The notes under the pieces: model-generated
What the model was told of the DNA's origin: nothing
Database searches by the model: none
What the model saw: only the letters and a program-made list of their open reading frames with translations
Source of the DNA: a virus
Strand: one strand, 5' to 3'
Virus record (IMG/VR): IMGVR_UViG_3300037485_000843
Span: 1-46,435 of that record
Length of the DNA: 46,435 nt
Program-made: the position numbers and the translations under genes
Part shown: piece after piece, positions 1 through 8,265 of the stretch
How the letters are laid out: each line of letters starts with the position of its first letter
Numbering within the stretch: position 1 is the first letter of the stretch

Positions 1-127
1 TATACTACGTTAATGGATTTGGTGAAGTTACAGCAACTTGATGGCAAGATTGCTACTGTCACTGAAATCCTGTCCCGCGCTTGTCCTATGATGGAGGACA
101 TGCACTTCCAGGAAGGAAACCTGGAGA
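1..127. repeat. Terminal direct repeat, left copy (contig closure)
   Basis: Bases 1-127 are identical to bases 46309-46435. An exact 127-base overlap is what a de Bruijn assembler with k=127 leaves at the ends of a circular contig. It therefore shows that the molecule assembles as a circle of 46,308 bp rather than proving a biological terminal repeat. The repeat lies inside the major capsid gene, an unlikely place for a packaged direct terminal repeat. Confidence 0.95.
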
Positions 128-1014
128 ACGGCAATAGAACAACCATGAGAACCTCCCTGCCGTCAGGCACATGGGTAGGTTACAACCAAGGTTGGAGTAC
201 AGGCAAGGGAACGGTAAGCACCTTCGATGATATGGCGAAGATGTGCAAACTGCGCTCTATGCTTGACTGTGAGTTGGCTGAGTACGGCGGAAACGTCGCT
301 GCCAACCGCGCCGCTGTCGACTTCCCCGCTGCCATGGGCCTGACACAACAGTTGGAAACAGCTATACTTTATTCCAACTCTGCTACAGCCCCGGATGAGC
401 CTCTTGGCTTAACCCCGCGCTATAACCTGACTACAGGCGCAACCGGAAACAACATTGTAAACTGTTCCGGAACCGGAGCCACAGACCTGACCTCAATCTG
501 GATTATCACATGGGGTCCTCAGACTGTGTTCGGCTTCTACCCACGCGGTAGCCAGCTTGGTCTTAAGATTGAAGACATGGGTAAAGTCCAGGTCACTGAC
601 CAGGGTAACGTGGCTACTGCTGCTGCGTATTGGGCCTATGATACAGAGTTCACATGGAAGGTTGGTCTTGCTGTAGCAGACTGGCGTTACGCTACTCGTG
701 TATGCAACATTGACCAGGCTGCTCTCGTAGATGATGCGGCTTCCGGTGTGGACCTGTACGACAAGATGATAACTGCTTGGTACAAGCGCCCAGCTAGTTC
801 CCTTGGGGACTTTGGCAGGACCTACGTTTATTGCACTCCTACCATTGCTGAGTACCTGCACAAGCAAGCTCTGTCCAGGGCCTTTGGTGGCCTGACCCCT
901 GATACGGTAGCTGGTGCGCCAGTAACCCGCTTCATGGGTGCGCCAATTAGAATCTCAGACAGAATCAAGCCCACAGTGGACGCAACCACAACGGGCGAGA
1001 CTGCTGTGAGTTAA
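1..1014 (+). CDS. Major capsid protein, BPP-1-like (main part; starts at 46288)
   Basis: Forms the icosahedral shell. The reading frame is open from base 1 and continues from the ATG at 46288 across the contig junction, giving 344 aa in all; the ATG at 13 is internal (Met12). The N-terminal pattern of DGKIATVTEILS, then MMEDMHFQEGNL, then TTMRTSLPSGTW is the signature I know from the Bordetella phage BPP-1 type of major capsid protein. A scaffold-like gene lies directly upstream and a cement-protein gene directly downstream, the usual head-gene order. The downstream gene is 11 nt away behind an AAGGAGAAAG ribosome binding site. Confidence 0.88.
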   Translation, partial: YTTLMDLVKLQQLDGKIATVTEILSRACPMMEDMHFQEGNLENGNRTTMRTSLPSGTWVGYNQGWSTGKGTVSTFDDMAKMCKLRSMLDCELAEYGGNVAANRAAVDFPAAMGLTQQLETAILYSNSATAPDEPLGLTPRYNLTTGATGNNIVNCSGTGATDLTSIWIITWGPQTVFGFYPRGSQLGLKIEDMGKVQVTDQGNVATAAAYWAYDTEFTWKVGLAVADWRYATRVCNIDQAALVDDAASGVDLYDKMITAWYKRPASSLGDFGRTYVYCTPTIAEYLHKQALSRAFGGLTPDTVAGAPVTRFMGAPIRISDRIKPTVDATTTGETAVS

Positions 1015-1025
1015 GGAGAAAGACG

Positions 1026-1448
1026 ATGAGAGATGCGAATCTGACAATTGCAGTTGCACAATCGCCCACTACTACGGCTATCTCTGAACATGTCATCACT
1101 GGTAAGGCTGCTCAGTATATAGCTAATGGCAAGCCTCTGTATCTTGTGGTAAGGGTAACTACTGGTTTCACTACCAGTTCTAATACTCTTACTGTAACGG
1201 CAGAGATGGACAGTGCGGTGGGCCTGGACGCTACACCTACGGTACTTGGTTCTTCACCAGCAATACCTACTTCTTCACTGACTAAGGCTGGCACACAGAT
1301 AGTCGTAGCTCTTTCACCTGGTTATCAGGTTGCTACTGACGTATATATCGGATGCCGATTTACGTGCAGTACAACCCTGGCTACTGGTGTGGTAGATGCG
1401 TGGATTACCCCGGATGTGGAAACTGTCCCGTTTAACGTGGGAGTATAA
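1026..1448 (+). CDS. Capsid cement/decoration protein, Bbp16-like
   Basis: A 140-aa protein probably decorating and stabilising the capsid. The pattern GKPLYLVVRVTTGFTTSSNTLTVTAE, in which a short alpha-beta start is followed by alternating beta strands rich in Thr and Val, matches what I remember of the Bbp16 family of capsid cement proteins in BPP-1-like phages. It follows the major capsid gene by 11 nt, as in that group. It ends before a strong stem-loop at 1464-1485. The family call rests on recalled sequence pattern and gene order; no search was run. Confidence 0.72.
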   Translation: MRDANLTIAVAQSPTTTAISEHVITGKAAQYIANGKPLYLVVRVTTGFTTSSNTLTVTAEMDSAVGLDATPTVLGSSPAIPTSSLTKAGTQIVVALSPGYQVATDVYIGCRFTCSTTLATGVVDAWITPDVETVPFNVGV

Positions 1449-1463
1449 TAGCTCGATGAGGTT

Positions 1464-1485
1464 GGGGAGGGCATCGACCCTCCCC
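1464..1485 (+). terminator. Stem-loop after the capsid genes
   Basis: A perfect 8-bp stem GGGGAGGG/CCCTCCCC around a 6-nt loop, 16 nt after the cement gene. It has no clear U-run, so it could be a weak terminator or an mRNA 3'-end stabiliser that separates high-level capsid expression from the genes downstream. Confidence 0.55.
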
Positions 1486-1510
1486 TCCTACAAATACCAA
1501 AGGAGGTAAG

Positions 1511-2458
1511 ATGAGCGTCTATTGGAGGGGAAGAAATAAAATAAAATGGCTGGATATGGTTCCAGGTGGAGCCATAACAGGATACATGCCTTATATATGG
1601 GGTAATGGCAAGGTATTCTATGTAGACAGCCGAAGTTGGGGAACTGCCAGCGACACAAATGCCGGAACTGACCCCAATTACCCATTGGCTACCATAGCCG
1701 CAGCCCTTGCATTGTGTACGTCAGGAGAGCAGGATTATGTTGTCTGTCTTGATGGATACGATAATGATGCTGCTGCTATATCTGTGGCAAAAACAGCATT
1801 ACATATTATCGGGGTTGGAAACTCTAATACATTCAGCCCGTTCGTGTGGTTAAACACTACTGGTGATGCCGTGTTCTCTTTACAGGGCGGAAGTGCGGTA
1901 AACGTTGAAATCGCCGGGTTCACCCTAGGAGCCGATGCAACACATGCATGTATTACATTTGAGGCCGGAGGTTCCACGGAACTGTCCTATGGGCATATCC
2001 ACCACTGCGGATTTGCTGCTTCGACTGATGCTGCGTTTGTAGCGCAAGATGGCATCCTAGTACCAGCAGGTAGAGAAGCAAACTGTCTCTTAGTTGAGGA
2101 TTGTATCTTTGGTGACGAAATCACCAGAGATGGAGTTAGGATACTTGGAGGCATGACAAGTGGTTTAATCCGCAATAGTTTCTTTAACAACTGTGGCGGG
2201 GTTGGTGTAAACCACACCGTTGCCACAGCTAATGCCTCGATGCCATCTGTTTTAGACTGCAAGTTCAGGGCAAGTCATGGAGCATCGGAAGGATGGGCTG
2301 TTACTATACAGAATGCCTCTGGCGGCTTAATAGATGGTAACCATGCTTCCGCAGACTTTGCAACCGCTGATGCCAACCCGTATCTGGACCATACTGATAA
2401 GTCACAGTGGGGCCTGAACTACAACGTTATAACGGCGACAGCGCCAGCGACAACCTAA
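1511..2458 (+). CDS. Right-handed beta-helix (pectate-lyase-like) virion protein
   Basis: A 315-aa protein. Residues from about 35 carry FYVDSRSWGTASDTNAGTDP followed by YPLATIAAALALC, the start motif of many phage beta-helix proteins. After it come repeated coils rich in small residues and Asn (for example LIRNSFFNNCGGVGV and SGGLIDGNHASAD). Such folds occur in tailspikes and capsid-attached fibres. It lies just after the capsid cement gene and has an AAAGGAGG ribosome binding site. No catalytic residues were identified, so its role (adhesin, head fibre or glycan binder) is open. Confidence 0.65.
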   Translation: MSVYWRGRNKIKWLDMVPGGAITGYMPYIWGNGKVFYVDSRSWGTASDTNAGTDPNYPLATIAAALALCTSGEQDYVVCLDGYDNDAAAISVAKTALHIIGVGNSNTFSPFVWLNTTGDAVFSLQGGSAVNVEIAGFTLGADATHACITFEAGGSTELSYGHIHHCGFAASTDAAFVAQDGILVPAGREANCLLVEDCIFGDEITRDGVRILGGMTSGLIRNSFFNNCGGVGVNHTVATANASMPSVLDCKFRASHGASEGWAVTIQNASGGLIDGNHASADFATADANPYLDHTDKSQWGLNYNVITATAPATT

Positions 2459-2468
2459 AGGAGAATCT

Positions 2469-2756
2469 ATGCCTATATATGGATTCCATTGTGAATGTGG
2501 TGCAGAGAAGGATGTTGTTCTCCCGATGGAGAAACGCAATGACCCGCTACAATGCCTATGTGGAAAACAAATGAAGCGGGTCATAACACTCGCTGCCTTT
2601 AAGATACTACATTCTGGTAGGACAAGGGTCCTGGGTGCTTTAAATAAAGAGGTCGGGTATAATCTACCAGCGGGACCACAGGATAGGACGCGCATGGAAT
2701 ACGTTTTAAACAGGAGTATCAATAAAGAAAAGCCTGTGCGGGGTATAGGATTCTAA
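2469..2756 (+). CDS. FmdB-type zinc-ribbon protein
   Basis: A 95-aa protein whose first 40 residues (MPIYGFHCECGAEKDVVLPM, then CLCGKQMKR) match the FmdB-type putative regulatory zinc-ribbon pattern, with two Cys-x-Cys/Cys-x2-Cys type pairs. The C-terminal half is basic and has no recognised domain. It sits among virion genes, where small zinc-ribbon proteins are common but of unknown function. The ribosome binding site AAAGGAG is 6 nt upstream. Confidence 0.55.
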   Translation: MPIYGFHCECGAEKDVVLPMEKRNDPLQCLCGKQMKRVITLAAFKILHSGRTRVLGALNKEVGYNLPAGPQDRTRMEYVLNRSINKEKPVRGIGF

Positions 2757-2772
2757 CTGAATAAAGGGCTTC

Positions 2773-2798
2773 GGCGGCTGTGCCTTGAAACAGCCGCC
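2773..2798 (+). terminator. Intergenic stem-loop
   Basis: A 9-bp perfect stem (GGCGGCTGT/ACAGCCGCC) with an 8-nt loop, in the gap between the FmdB-like gene and the next gene. It is not followed by a U-run, so termination would be partial at most. Confidence 0.5.
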
Positions 2799-2815
2799 AA
2801 TAACAAAAGAGGTGG

Positions 2816-3058
2816 ATGATGGCTAAATTTATTGTAAACAGCATTGGGGATAAGGCGGTACGGTTATCATCGGTATGGGCCATAGAAATTCTCCCCTTAT
2901 ATAGTGGTACACAACCAGAGCCAGGAGAGATTGTAGGTTATCAATTACAGATAAGAGTAACAGACCCGCAATCAGCGAACATTGTGTTTGAATACGGCCC
3001 AAGCATAGAGGCAATACAGGCATTGGCAGCGCCAGTCATAGTTGCGTTAGAATCATAA
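2816..3058 (+). CDS. Hypothetical protein (80 aa), structural block
   Basis: Not recognised. The protein has an N-terminal IVNSIGDKAVRLSSVWAIEI segment and looks like a small alpha/beta domain without membrane segments. Two ATG codons in tandem (2816 and 2819) follow AGAGGTGG. It is co-directional with the neck-region genes and is followed 11 nt later by the next gene, so a minor virion or assembly role is inferred from position only. Confidence 0.6.
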   Translation: MMAKFIVNSIGDKAVRLSSVWAIEILPLYSGTQPEPGEIVGYQLQIRVTDPQSANIVFEYGPSIEAIQALAAPVIVALES

Positions 3059-3068
3059 CGGAGGTTTT

Positions 3069-3401
3069 ATGTATATAGCAAAGCATATGTGTATGGTACA
3101 AGGCAAAATGTACCAGATGGCGGATGAATGGAAGGGAGAGGGCGACCCTCCCTTAAAGTATTTTAGCCTGGCAAGGGAACGAATTAAGGTGCGTCCTACG
3201 CCAATCCCTGTGGTAGAGACACTCCCGGTAACTATCCCTGAGCCTTATGAGCCTCCTCCCACTAAGCCCAAAGAGTTAGAGGAGATGGAATACTACGAAC
3301 TCCGGAAGATAGCCAAGAAGTTGAAACTTCCTGAGAAAGTAAAGAAAGCCAAGATGATTAAGCTCATCAAAGAAGCGCAAGCAGCTAAGTCAGGAGAATA
3401 A
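3069..3401 (+). CDS. Small protein with C-terminal HeH/Rho-N-like helical domain
   Basis: A 110-aa protein. The middle is Pro-rich (VETLPVTIPEPYEPPPTKPK). The last 40 residues (EYYELRKIAKKLKLPEKVKKAKMIKLIKEA) fit the helix-extension-helix fold of the SAP/HeH/Rho N-terminal type, seen in small phage head-region proteins and often thought to bind nucleic acid. It starts at ATG 3069 after CGGAGGTTTT. The following gene begins 3 nt after its stop, implying one transcript. Confidence 0.6.
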   Translation: MYIAKHMCMVQGKMYQMADEWKGEGDPPLKYFSLARERIKVRPTPIPVVETLPVTIPEPYEPPPTKPKELEEMEYYELRKIAKKLKLPEKVKKAKMIKLIKEAQAAKSGE

Positions 3402-3403
3402 GC

Positions 3404-4396
3404 ATGAGATATTTGGCAGGTTATATAGCGTCAGTACGCGAGAAGATGCGCGATGAACTCACAAACGTCAATGTTGAGCTAGATTTAGAGGACGGAGAGA
3501 TTATAGGGCATATAAGTAGTGCTGTTGACGACATCTCTGACCGTATCCCTAAGATGCATGACGTTACTTTGCCGATTTATGCGTGTGCAGACGATGATTA
3601 TATCGTTGATGCCCAGGACATAAGCGCCTGGACAGCCGGAAGCACAGCAACCCTCACAAATACAGCCATAGCACCTGCCAGGAACATCACCATAAAGTTT
3701 ACTGATGCTAATTATTCCATAACCGCCTTCACTTTAACAGTTGTAGGTAAGGATTTCCGCGGAACAGCACAGACTGAGATTTTCTATTGGGCCGGGGGCC
3801 TGGTACAAGAGGGAGAAAAGCTCTTTTCTTCCATCACTTCTGTCACAGGGACAGCCATAACCGGGAACGGCGCGGCAGACACGCTTGATGTAGGCTTTGG
3901 TAAGTGGGTACACAAGGGATTCTCCCTTAGACCCTCCGGACCTACCACAATGCTCGACCTCACCACTTGCAGGGATGACTACGGGCAAGAGTATTTCAAA
4001 GATTTAATGAGCATAAACGCTATAGAGTATGAGATAAACACAGAGACAAGCGGAACGGTCAATTATCGCAATTTTGGCATGCTTGGTGACATTGTAAACA
4101 TCCTCTATGGCTCCGCAATAGAGTCAAGTAAGAACCTACGCATGGAATGGATGGGAAAACACAAGGTTACATTTGAATCTTCCACTATCCCGGCTAACCT
4201 TGAGGAGACAGTAATCATTGGCGCATTGGCCCATGCTTTTAGCTCCCTTGGTTCACGTAAGATAGACATGGTGAACATAGGTGGCGCTGTAGCCGGGCAA
4301 ATCAGGGACATTGCCTTGATAAAGAGGCAAGAATTTGATAAGAAACTTCGCGGGAAGCAACCCGTTAGAATAAATAAATCTTATAGTACGGAGTAA
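3404..4396 (+). CDS. Putative neck/head-tail adaptor protein
   Basis: A 330-aa protein. The N terminus (YIASVREKMRDELTNVNVEL, then DGEIIGHISSAVDDISDRIP) is helical, as in gp6-like connectors, followed by a beta-rich middle from about residue 55 to 190. The C terminus (IGALAHAFSSLGSRKIDM ... DIALIKRQEFDKKL) is the helical end typical of such adaptors. Its place between head genes and long fibre-like genes supports a neck or adaptor role. I cannot assign a family, and the beta-rich insertion is unusual for a simple adaptor. Confidence 0.5.
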   Translation: MRYLAGYIASVREKMRDELTNVNVELDLEDGEIIGHISSAVDDISDRIPKMHDVTLPIYACADDDYIVDAQDISAWTAGSTATLTNTAIAPARNITIKFTDANYSITAFTLTVVGKDFRGTAQTEIFYWAGGLVQEGEKLFSSITSVTGTAITGNGAADTLDVGFGKWVHKGFSLRPSGPTTMLDLTTCRDDYGQEYFKDLMSINAIEYEINTETSGTVNYRNFGMLGDIVNILYGSAIESSKNLRMEWMGKHKVTFESSTIPANLEETVIIGALAHAFSSLGSRKIDMVNIGGAVAGQIRDIALIKRQEFDKKLRGKQPVRINKSYSTE

Positions 4397-4400
4397 GACG

Positions 4401-4721
4401 ATGGCAGGAACAATGACATGGTACAAGACTGGTTCCGGTAGACTCGGCATATGTGCGGCCCTGGCAGCGGGTGATACAGTAGTGGTACAGGCTGAGGCTG
4501 GTACTGTAAACAAAGTTATCAACGTATTTTATGAGGGTGGTATCACCATGGCCTATGTTGATATAGTCGGGACTGTGTGTTCCTTCTATACTTCCAATGA
4601 TGAGGCCGGGTCAGAAGAATTCAGTAACCTACAGATACAGGACTCCACTAAGATGTGGCTGAGAATAACAAATAACAATGCTTCTGCCCAGGATGTAGCT
4701 GTAGACACGGTTATTTGGTAA
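4401..4721 (+). CDS. Hypothetical virion-region protein (106 aa)
   Basis: Not recognised. Its composition (rich in Gly, Thr and Val; predicted beta sandwich) resembles small phage head or tail decorations. It starts 5 nt after the adaptor gene and ends 11 nt before the large fibre-like gene, so it belongs to the same operon. No signal peptide or membrane segment is visible. Confidence 0.6.
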   Translation: MAGTMTWYKTGSGRLGICAALAAGDTVVVQAEAGTVNKVINVFYEGGITMAYVDIVGTVCSFYTSNDEAGSEEFSNLQIQDSTKMWLRITNNNASAQDVAVDTVIW

Positions 4722-4731
4722 GAGGTGACAG

Positions 4732-7700
4732 ATGAGTAAAGGGACACCATTCACAAGGGAAATAGTTGACCGTCTTGATGACCTTGAGACAGATATAGAT
4801 GCTGCTGTTGTAGCTATAGAGGCAGCAGCCACCGATATTGAAAGTATTGCAAATGTTTTTCTTGGAACTATAACCGTTGGTGGTTCTACTACCGAGTGGG
4901 CAATCGAGGGCTTGGATGGAAAGGGAGACCACTTCTTCTTAGGTGGTGCGTGGTATGCCTTTATGTTCTATACGACGGACTCTGCCGCCCCTATTGGTGA
5001 ATGGGTAGCTATTACAGACTATACATCAACTGGTGGAGTATTTACCTCAGCAGCCTTCACCGAGGTAACTACCGCCGGAGATAAGTTATATATCGTTCCG
5101 TACTATGTCCATGACGTATACATAGCAGCCGTGGCCATAGATACAGCATTAGGCGATATGGACGACACCCCGACCAACACCAATCTCTCTGACATCACGA
5201 CCACTTCCGCCCATGCCAAACTGAGTCGCTTACTGACCGACTATACCAATGGTCGGGCTGGATACCTAGATGAACTCAGTGAGGCCAATATCCCGGCTGA
5301 CGTGGACTCGATTAAGGGTTATACACACCATCTCTATGCAGTAACCGATGGCGCGTCGAGCAATCTTGCATCAGCTAATGTTGTGGATGGCTCAATCATC
5401 GCCAAACTAGCGTCCAAGACTGCTCTTGGCGCAGCCCCCGAAGCATTTGATTGTACGACTGATTCGTTAGAGGCCATATCTGATGCTGTTGCTGCTGTAA
5501 CAAGTGAGTCATCGTATAACCGCTATGGAGACAGGTTGTACTTCGACTCGGTTCAAGGCTCGGCGGGTACGGCATGGCCTATAGGCGTGGCTCAGAGTCC
5601 CGCTTCCAACGTAGCCAACCTACAAACCATAGCTGGAACCACGAAGATAAAGTCCATAGGTGTTCGTGGTATTATGACGCTGGGTCAGTCTTGGGAAGGA
5701 TATGACTTCCATGGACAAAATCTTGGTGCTGCGACTGAATATGTCGCTCTCGGTGGGCAAGATGTTGATTCTTCCAGTATGTATAATCTTATCGTAACAG
5801 GCACACAGGCTGGCACAGGGGCATTGTCAATCATGGATGGTGTAGCAAGTTCCATCACTGACTTCTACGGCTCGATAAAGCACTCTGCCATAGCTGGATA
5901 TGTCTATCTCAAGGACGCTACGTATGCCGCATTGACCGATTGTAACGCTGCGTGGGGCGCTATTACCATTAAAGTACAGGCTCCTACATGGTGTCAATGT
6001 TCCAAGATGACAGGCGAGTATACACTAGACTTACAGGACGGCGGAACGGTCTACTTCGAGTCTATTGGTCAGGTCAATGTGACCAACATGACTTCCGGGA
6101 CTCTCTATCTCATAATGAACGGTGGTCGAGTCTCAATCGCTGCTACCTGTGTTGGTGGAACGATAGTAATCAGTGGTATTTATGGTGTGATAGCGAACTC
6201 CACTGGTGGCACAACCGTAACCGATAATACAATCAACGGCTCTCTCGGAAACACTACGAATAATATGGGTGATGTTACTGGTAGTGAAACTGGAGACTTG
6301 GCTGAATACTTCAAGTTCTTCCGTGAAGTAACAAAGGTCAAGACACAGACTCGTATCGGCCTCATCGTTCCAGACCTTGCCAACATAGCGTCTGATACCG
6401 ATAACGCTACCCTGTACACACAGTTAAGCCTCATCTCGATTCCCAACTATATAGACCAGACTGGCGTAGATGCTGGGAAGCAGGATTGGCTGGTCTATGA
6501 CATGATAGTGGTCGGGTCTGACAAGTATGCGGCCTTCACCACGTCCAACCTAGACGACCTTATTACTCTGAAAGTGCCAGTTCTAGTATGCAACTCTCCT
6601 GTTGCAGCTTTTATGAAGCTTGGTACTGCCGCTGCTGACGGAGACTCAAGTGTAGACGAATATGTGCAGTCCGTAGCTAACCGCACTACGATACTTGACT
6701 TTGCCGCTGTTGGCAATGCCACGTTATTCTCACCTGCTGCAACTTCCGATAGACTCGATATGTCCGACGCTCAACTTTCAGAGCAGCTTCTAATGACGAA
6801 CCTTGTAGGTGACTCCAACACGACAGCGGTTGTAGGATGGCTTCCTGCCGCTAATGCCGCCGGGACAGCTTATACTTTGGACGATGCCTCTGATATTCCG
6901 GCTGGTCGTGTATTTGCGGGATGCTTTAATAATGCCGATAACCTAACAACTTTAGGTCTATCATTCTTCAAGAGAGTTTGTCGTAACCTGGCCTTGTCCT
7001 CGCTTACTGCCTCAATCACAGTCAATGCAAACGCGGCTAAATTGAACGACATTGACACCGACCTGGGCGAGCCTAATGATGCGACCACCGACACTGTTCA
7101 TGGCAAGATAGGGACCGACACAGAGATGAACGATGTGTCTCTGTACGATATGCTGAAGTATTACCTTCATGTGACAGACGGGGCGGCAAGCACGTTAGCT
7201 GCTGCCAACGTAGCAGATGGCTCAATCGTTGCAAAGATAGTATCAAAGACAGCTAACGGCGCGGCTCCAGAAAACTTTAACTGCACCACTGACAGTCTTG
7301 AGGCTCTGTCTGACAAACTTGGAGCCTTCACTGGAGATGGTGGAACAGACCAGAACGACTCTGTTTTAGCAGACCTTAACCTTATCAATGACCTGGTAGA
7401 TGGGTTAGAGACAGCGGTAGGAACATCAGCCGACACCCATGCAACCACTACTTCTTTACATGGCGTATTAGATAAGGTCTATGATGCTGTCATTACAGTA
7501 GATGACTATGTGGATGCTGAGATAACCACGCTTAATACCAACTGTGATAAGAAAGTCACTGGTAGGATACAGACGTTCTCTAAGGCCATCACATCTGCTG
7601 CCAATGCCGGAGATGTGACGCTGGCTACGGCTACTACTCAAAAGGTATTGGTGCATGGACTGACACTTAGGAGCAACGGAGCCACAACTGCAAACTTGAC

Positions 7701-7941
7701 CAATATCGCCATCTATGCAGCCACAGGCAAAAGAGTGACATTGCTTACACCAGCACAGGGCGTGTTGGCTAATCTAGCCGCAGACGGCAATCAAGTATCT
7801 ATAAGTTGTGGTAGTGCTGGCGTTGAATTAGACGCAGCCGAGACTATTGTTGCCACGCTTACAGGAACAGGGGCAACGGCTGTCGCTCTGACGGCGTACT
7901 TCACCTACTCGGCTGTGGTGGACGGCGGATATTTAGCGTAA
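4732..7941 (+). CDS. Large fibre-like virion protein with internal repeats
   Basis: A 1069-aa protein. It starts with a short coiled coil (residues about 5-40, FTREIVDRLDDLETDIDAAV). A repeated block occurs twice: VTDGASSNLASANVVDGS...CTTDSLEAISD (nt about 5326-5485) and VTDGAASTLAAANVADGS...CTTDSLEALSD (nt about 7162-7319). Between the copies lie a beta-helix-like stretch (residues about 290-520) and an alpha/beta domain (about 535-770, TRIGLIVPDLANIASDTD ... LKVPVLVCNSPVAAF). The last domain has the look of a Rossmann-like or ThuA/amidotransferase-type fold, though no catalytic residues are claimed. A receptor-binding fibre is the best guess. Confidence 0.6.
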   Translation: MSKGTPFTREIVDRLDDLETDIDAAVVAIEAAATDIESIANVFLGTITVGGSTTEWAIEGLDGKGDHFFLGGAWYAFMFYTTDSAAPIGEWVAITDYTSTGGVFTSAAFTEVTTAGDKLYIVPYYVHDVYIAAVAIDTALGDMDDTPTNTNLSDITTTSAHAKLSRLLTDYTNGRAGYLDELSEANIPADVDSIKGYTHHLYAVTDGASSNLASANVVDGSIIAKLASKTALGAAPEAFDCTTDSLEAISDAVAAVTSESSYNRYGDRLYFDSVQGSAGTAWPIGVAQSPASNVANLQTIAGTTKIKSIGVRGIMTLGQSWEGYDFHGQNLGAATEYVALGGQDVDSSSMYNLIVTGTQAGTGALSIMDGVASSITDFYGSIKHSAIAGYVYLKDATYAALTDCNAAWGAITIKVQAPTWCQCSKMTGEYTLDLQDGGTVYFESIGQVNVTNMTSGTLYLIMNGGRVSIAATCVGGTIVISGIYGVIANSTGGTTVTDNTINGSLGNTTNNMGDVTGSETGDLAEYFKFFREVTKVKTQTRIGLIVPDLANIASDTDNATLYTQLSLISIPNYIDQTGVDAGKQDWLVYDMIVVGSDKYAAFTTSNLDDLITLKVPVLVCNSPVAAFMKLGTAAADGDSSVDEYVQSVANRTTILDFAAVGNATLFSPAATSDRLDMSDAQLSEQLLMTNLVGDSNTTAVVGWLPAANAAGTAYTLDDASDIPAGRVFAGCFNNADNLTTLGLSFFKRVCRNLALSSLTASITVNANAAKLNDIDTDLGEPNDATTDTVHGKIGTDTEMNDVSLYDMLKYYLHVTDGAASTLAAANVADGSIVAKIVSKTANGAAPENFNCTTDSLEALSDKLGAFTGDGGTDQNDSVLADLNLINDLVDGLETAVGTSADTHATTTSLHGVLDKVYDAVITVDDYVDAEITTLNTNCDKKVTGRIQTFSKAITSAANAGDVTLATATTQKVLVHGLTLRSNGATTANLTNIAIYAATGKRVTLLTPAQGVLANLAADGNQVSISCGSAGVELDAAETIVATLTGTGATAVALTAYFTYSAVVDGGYLA

Positions 7942-7950
7942 GGAGTTGAT

Positions 7951-8265
7951 ATGTTTTACTTTAAGTTTGAAATCCCAAACAACAAGGATGGCACTGTTGT
8001 GACCTATTCGCCAGGCTGGTGTGGCACTCGTGATAAGTGCGCTCTAAACGAGACTGGCCTCCTCTACAATGACGAGGAAGGCTGGGGAGTAGGTCAGGCC
8101 GAAGGCGACTTTATACCTCCAGATGTGGAAGTGCTGACCGAGAAGGAAGCATTGAAGTTGGTCAAGGCTGCCGATTCTACCAATCCCAAAGTGTTTACAG
8201 GGCTGAAGCTGAAGTATCGAGAATGGGGCAAGGTGACTCCGAAGGTGGTCTACGATGTCAGATAG
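7951..8265 (+). CDS. Hypothetical protein (104 aa) between fibre genes
   Basis: Not recognised. It contains TYSPGWCGTRDKCALNETG and a Trp-rich middle. It lies between two fibre-like genes and overlaps the next by 11 nt, which suggests translational coupling. A small fibre-assembly or tip-associated protein is possible, judged from position only. ATG 7951 follows AAGGAG. Confidence 0.6.
   Translation: MFYFKFEIPNNKDGTVVTYSPGWCGTRDKCALNETGLLYNDEEGWGVGQAEGDFIPPDVEVLTEKEALKLVKAADSTNPKVFTGLKLKYREWGKVTPKVVYDVR

Noticed and set aside
1-127. Biological direct terminal repeat as in T7-like phages
   Set aside because: It is exactly 127 bases, equal to a common assembler k-mer, and lies inside the capsid gene; assembly overlap is the simpler explanation.
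1-1448. Possibility of a diversity-generating retroelement because the head genes look like those of phage BPP-1
   Set aside because: No reverse transcriptase and no template/variable repeat pair was seen anywhere in the window.
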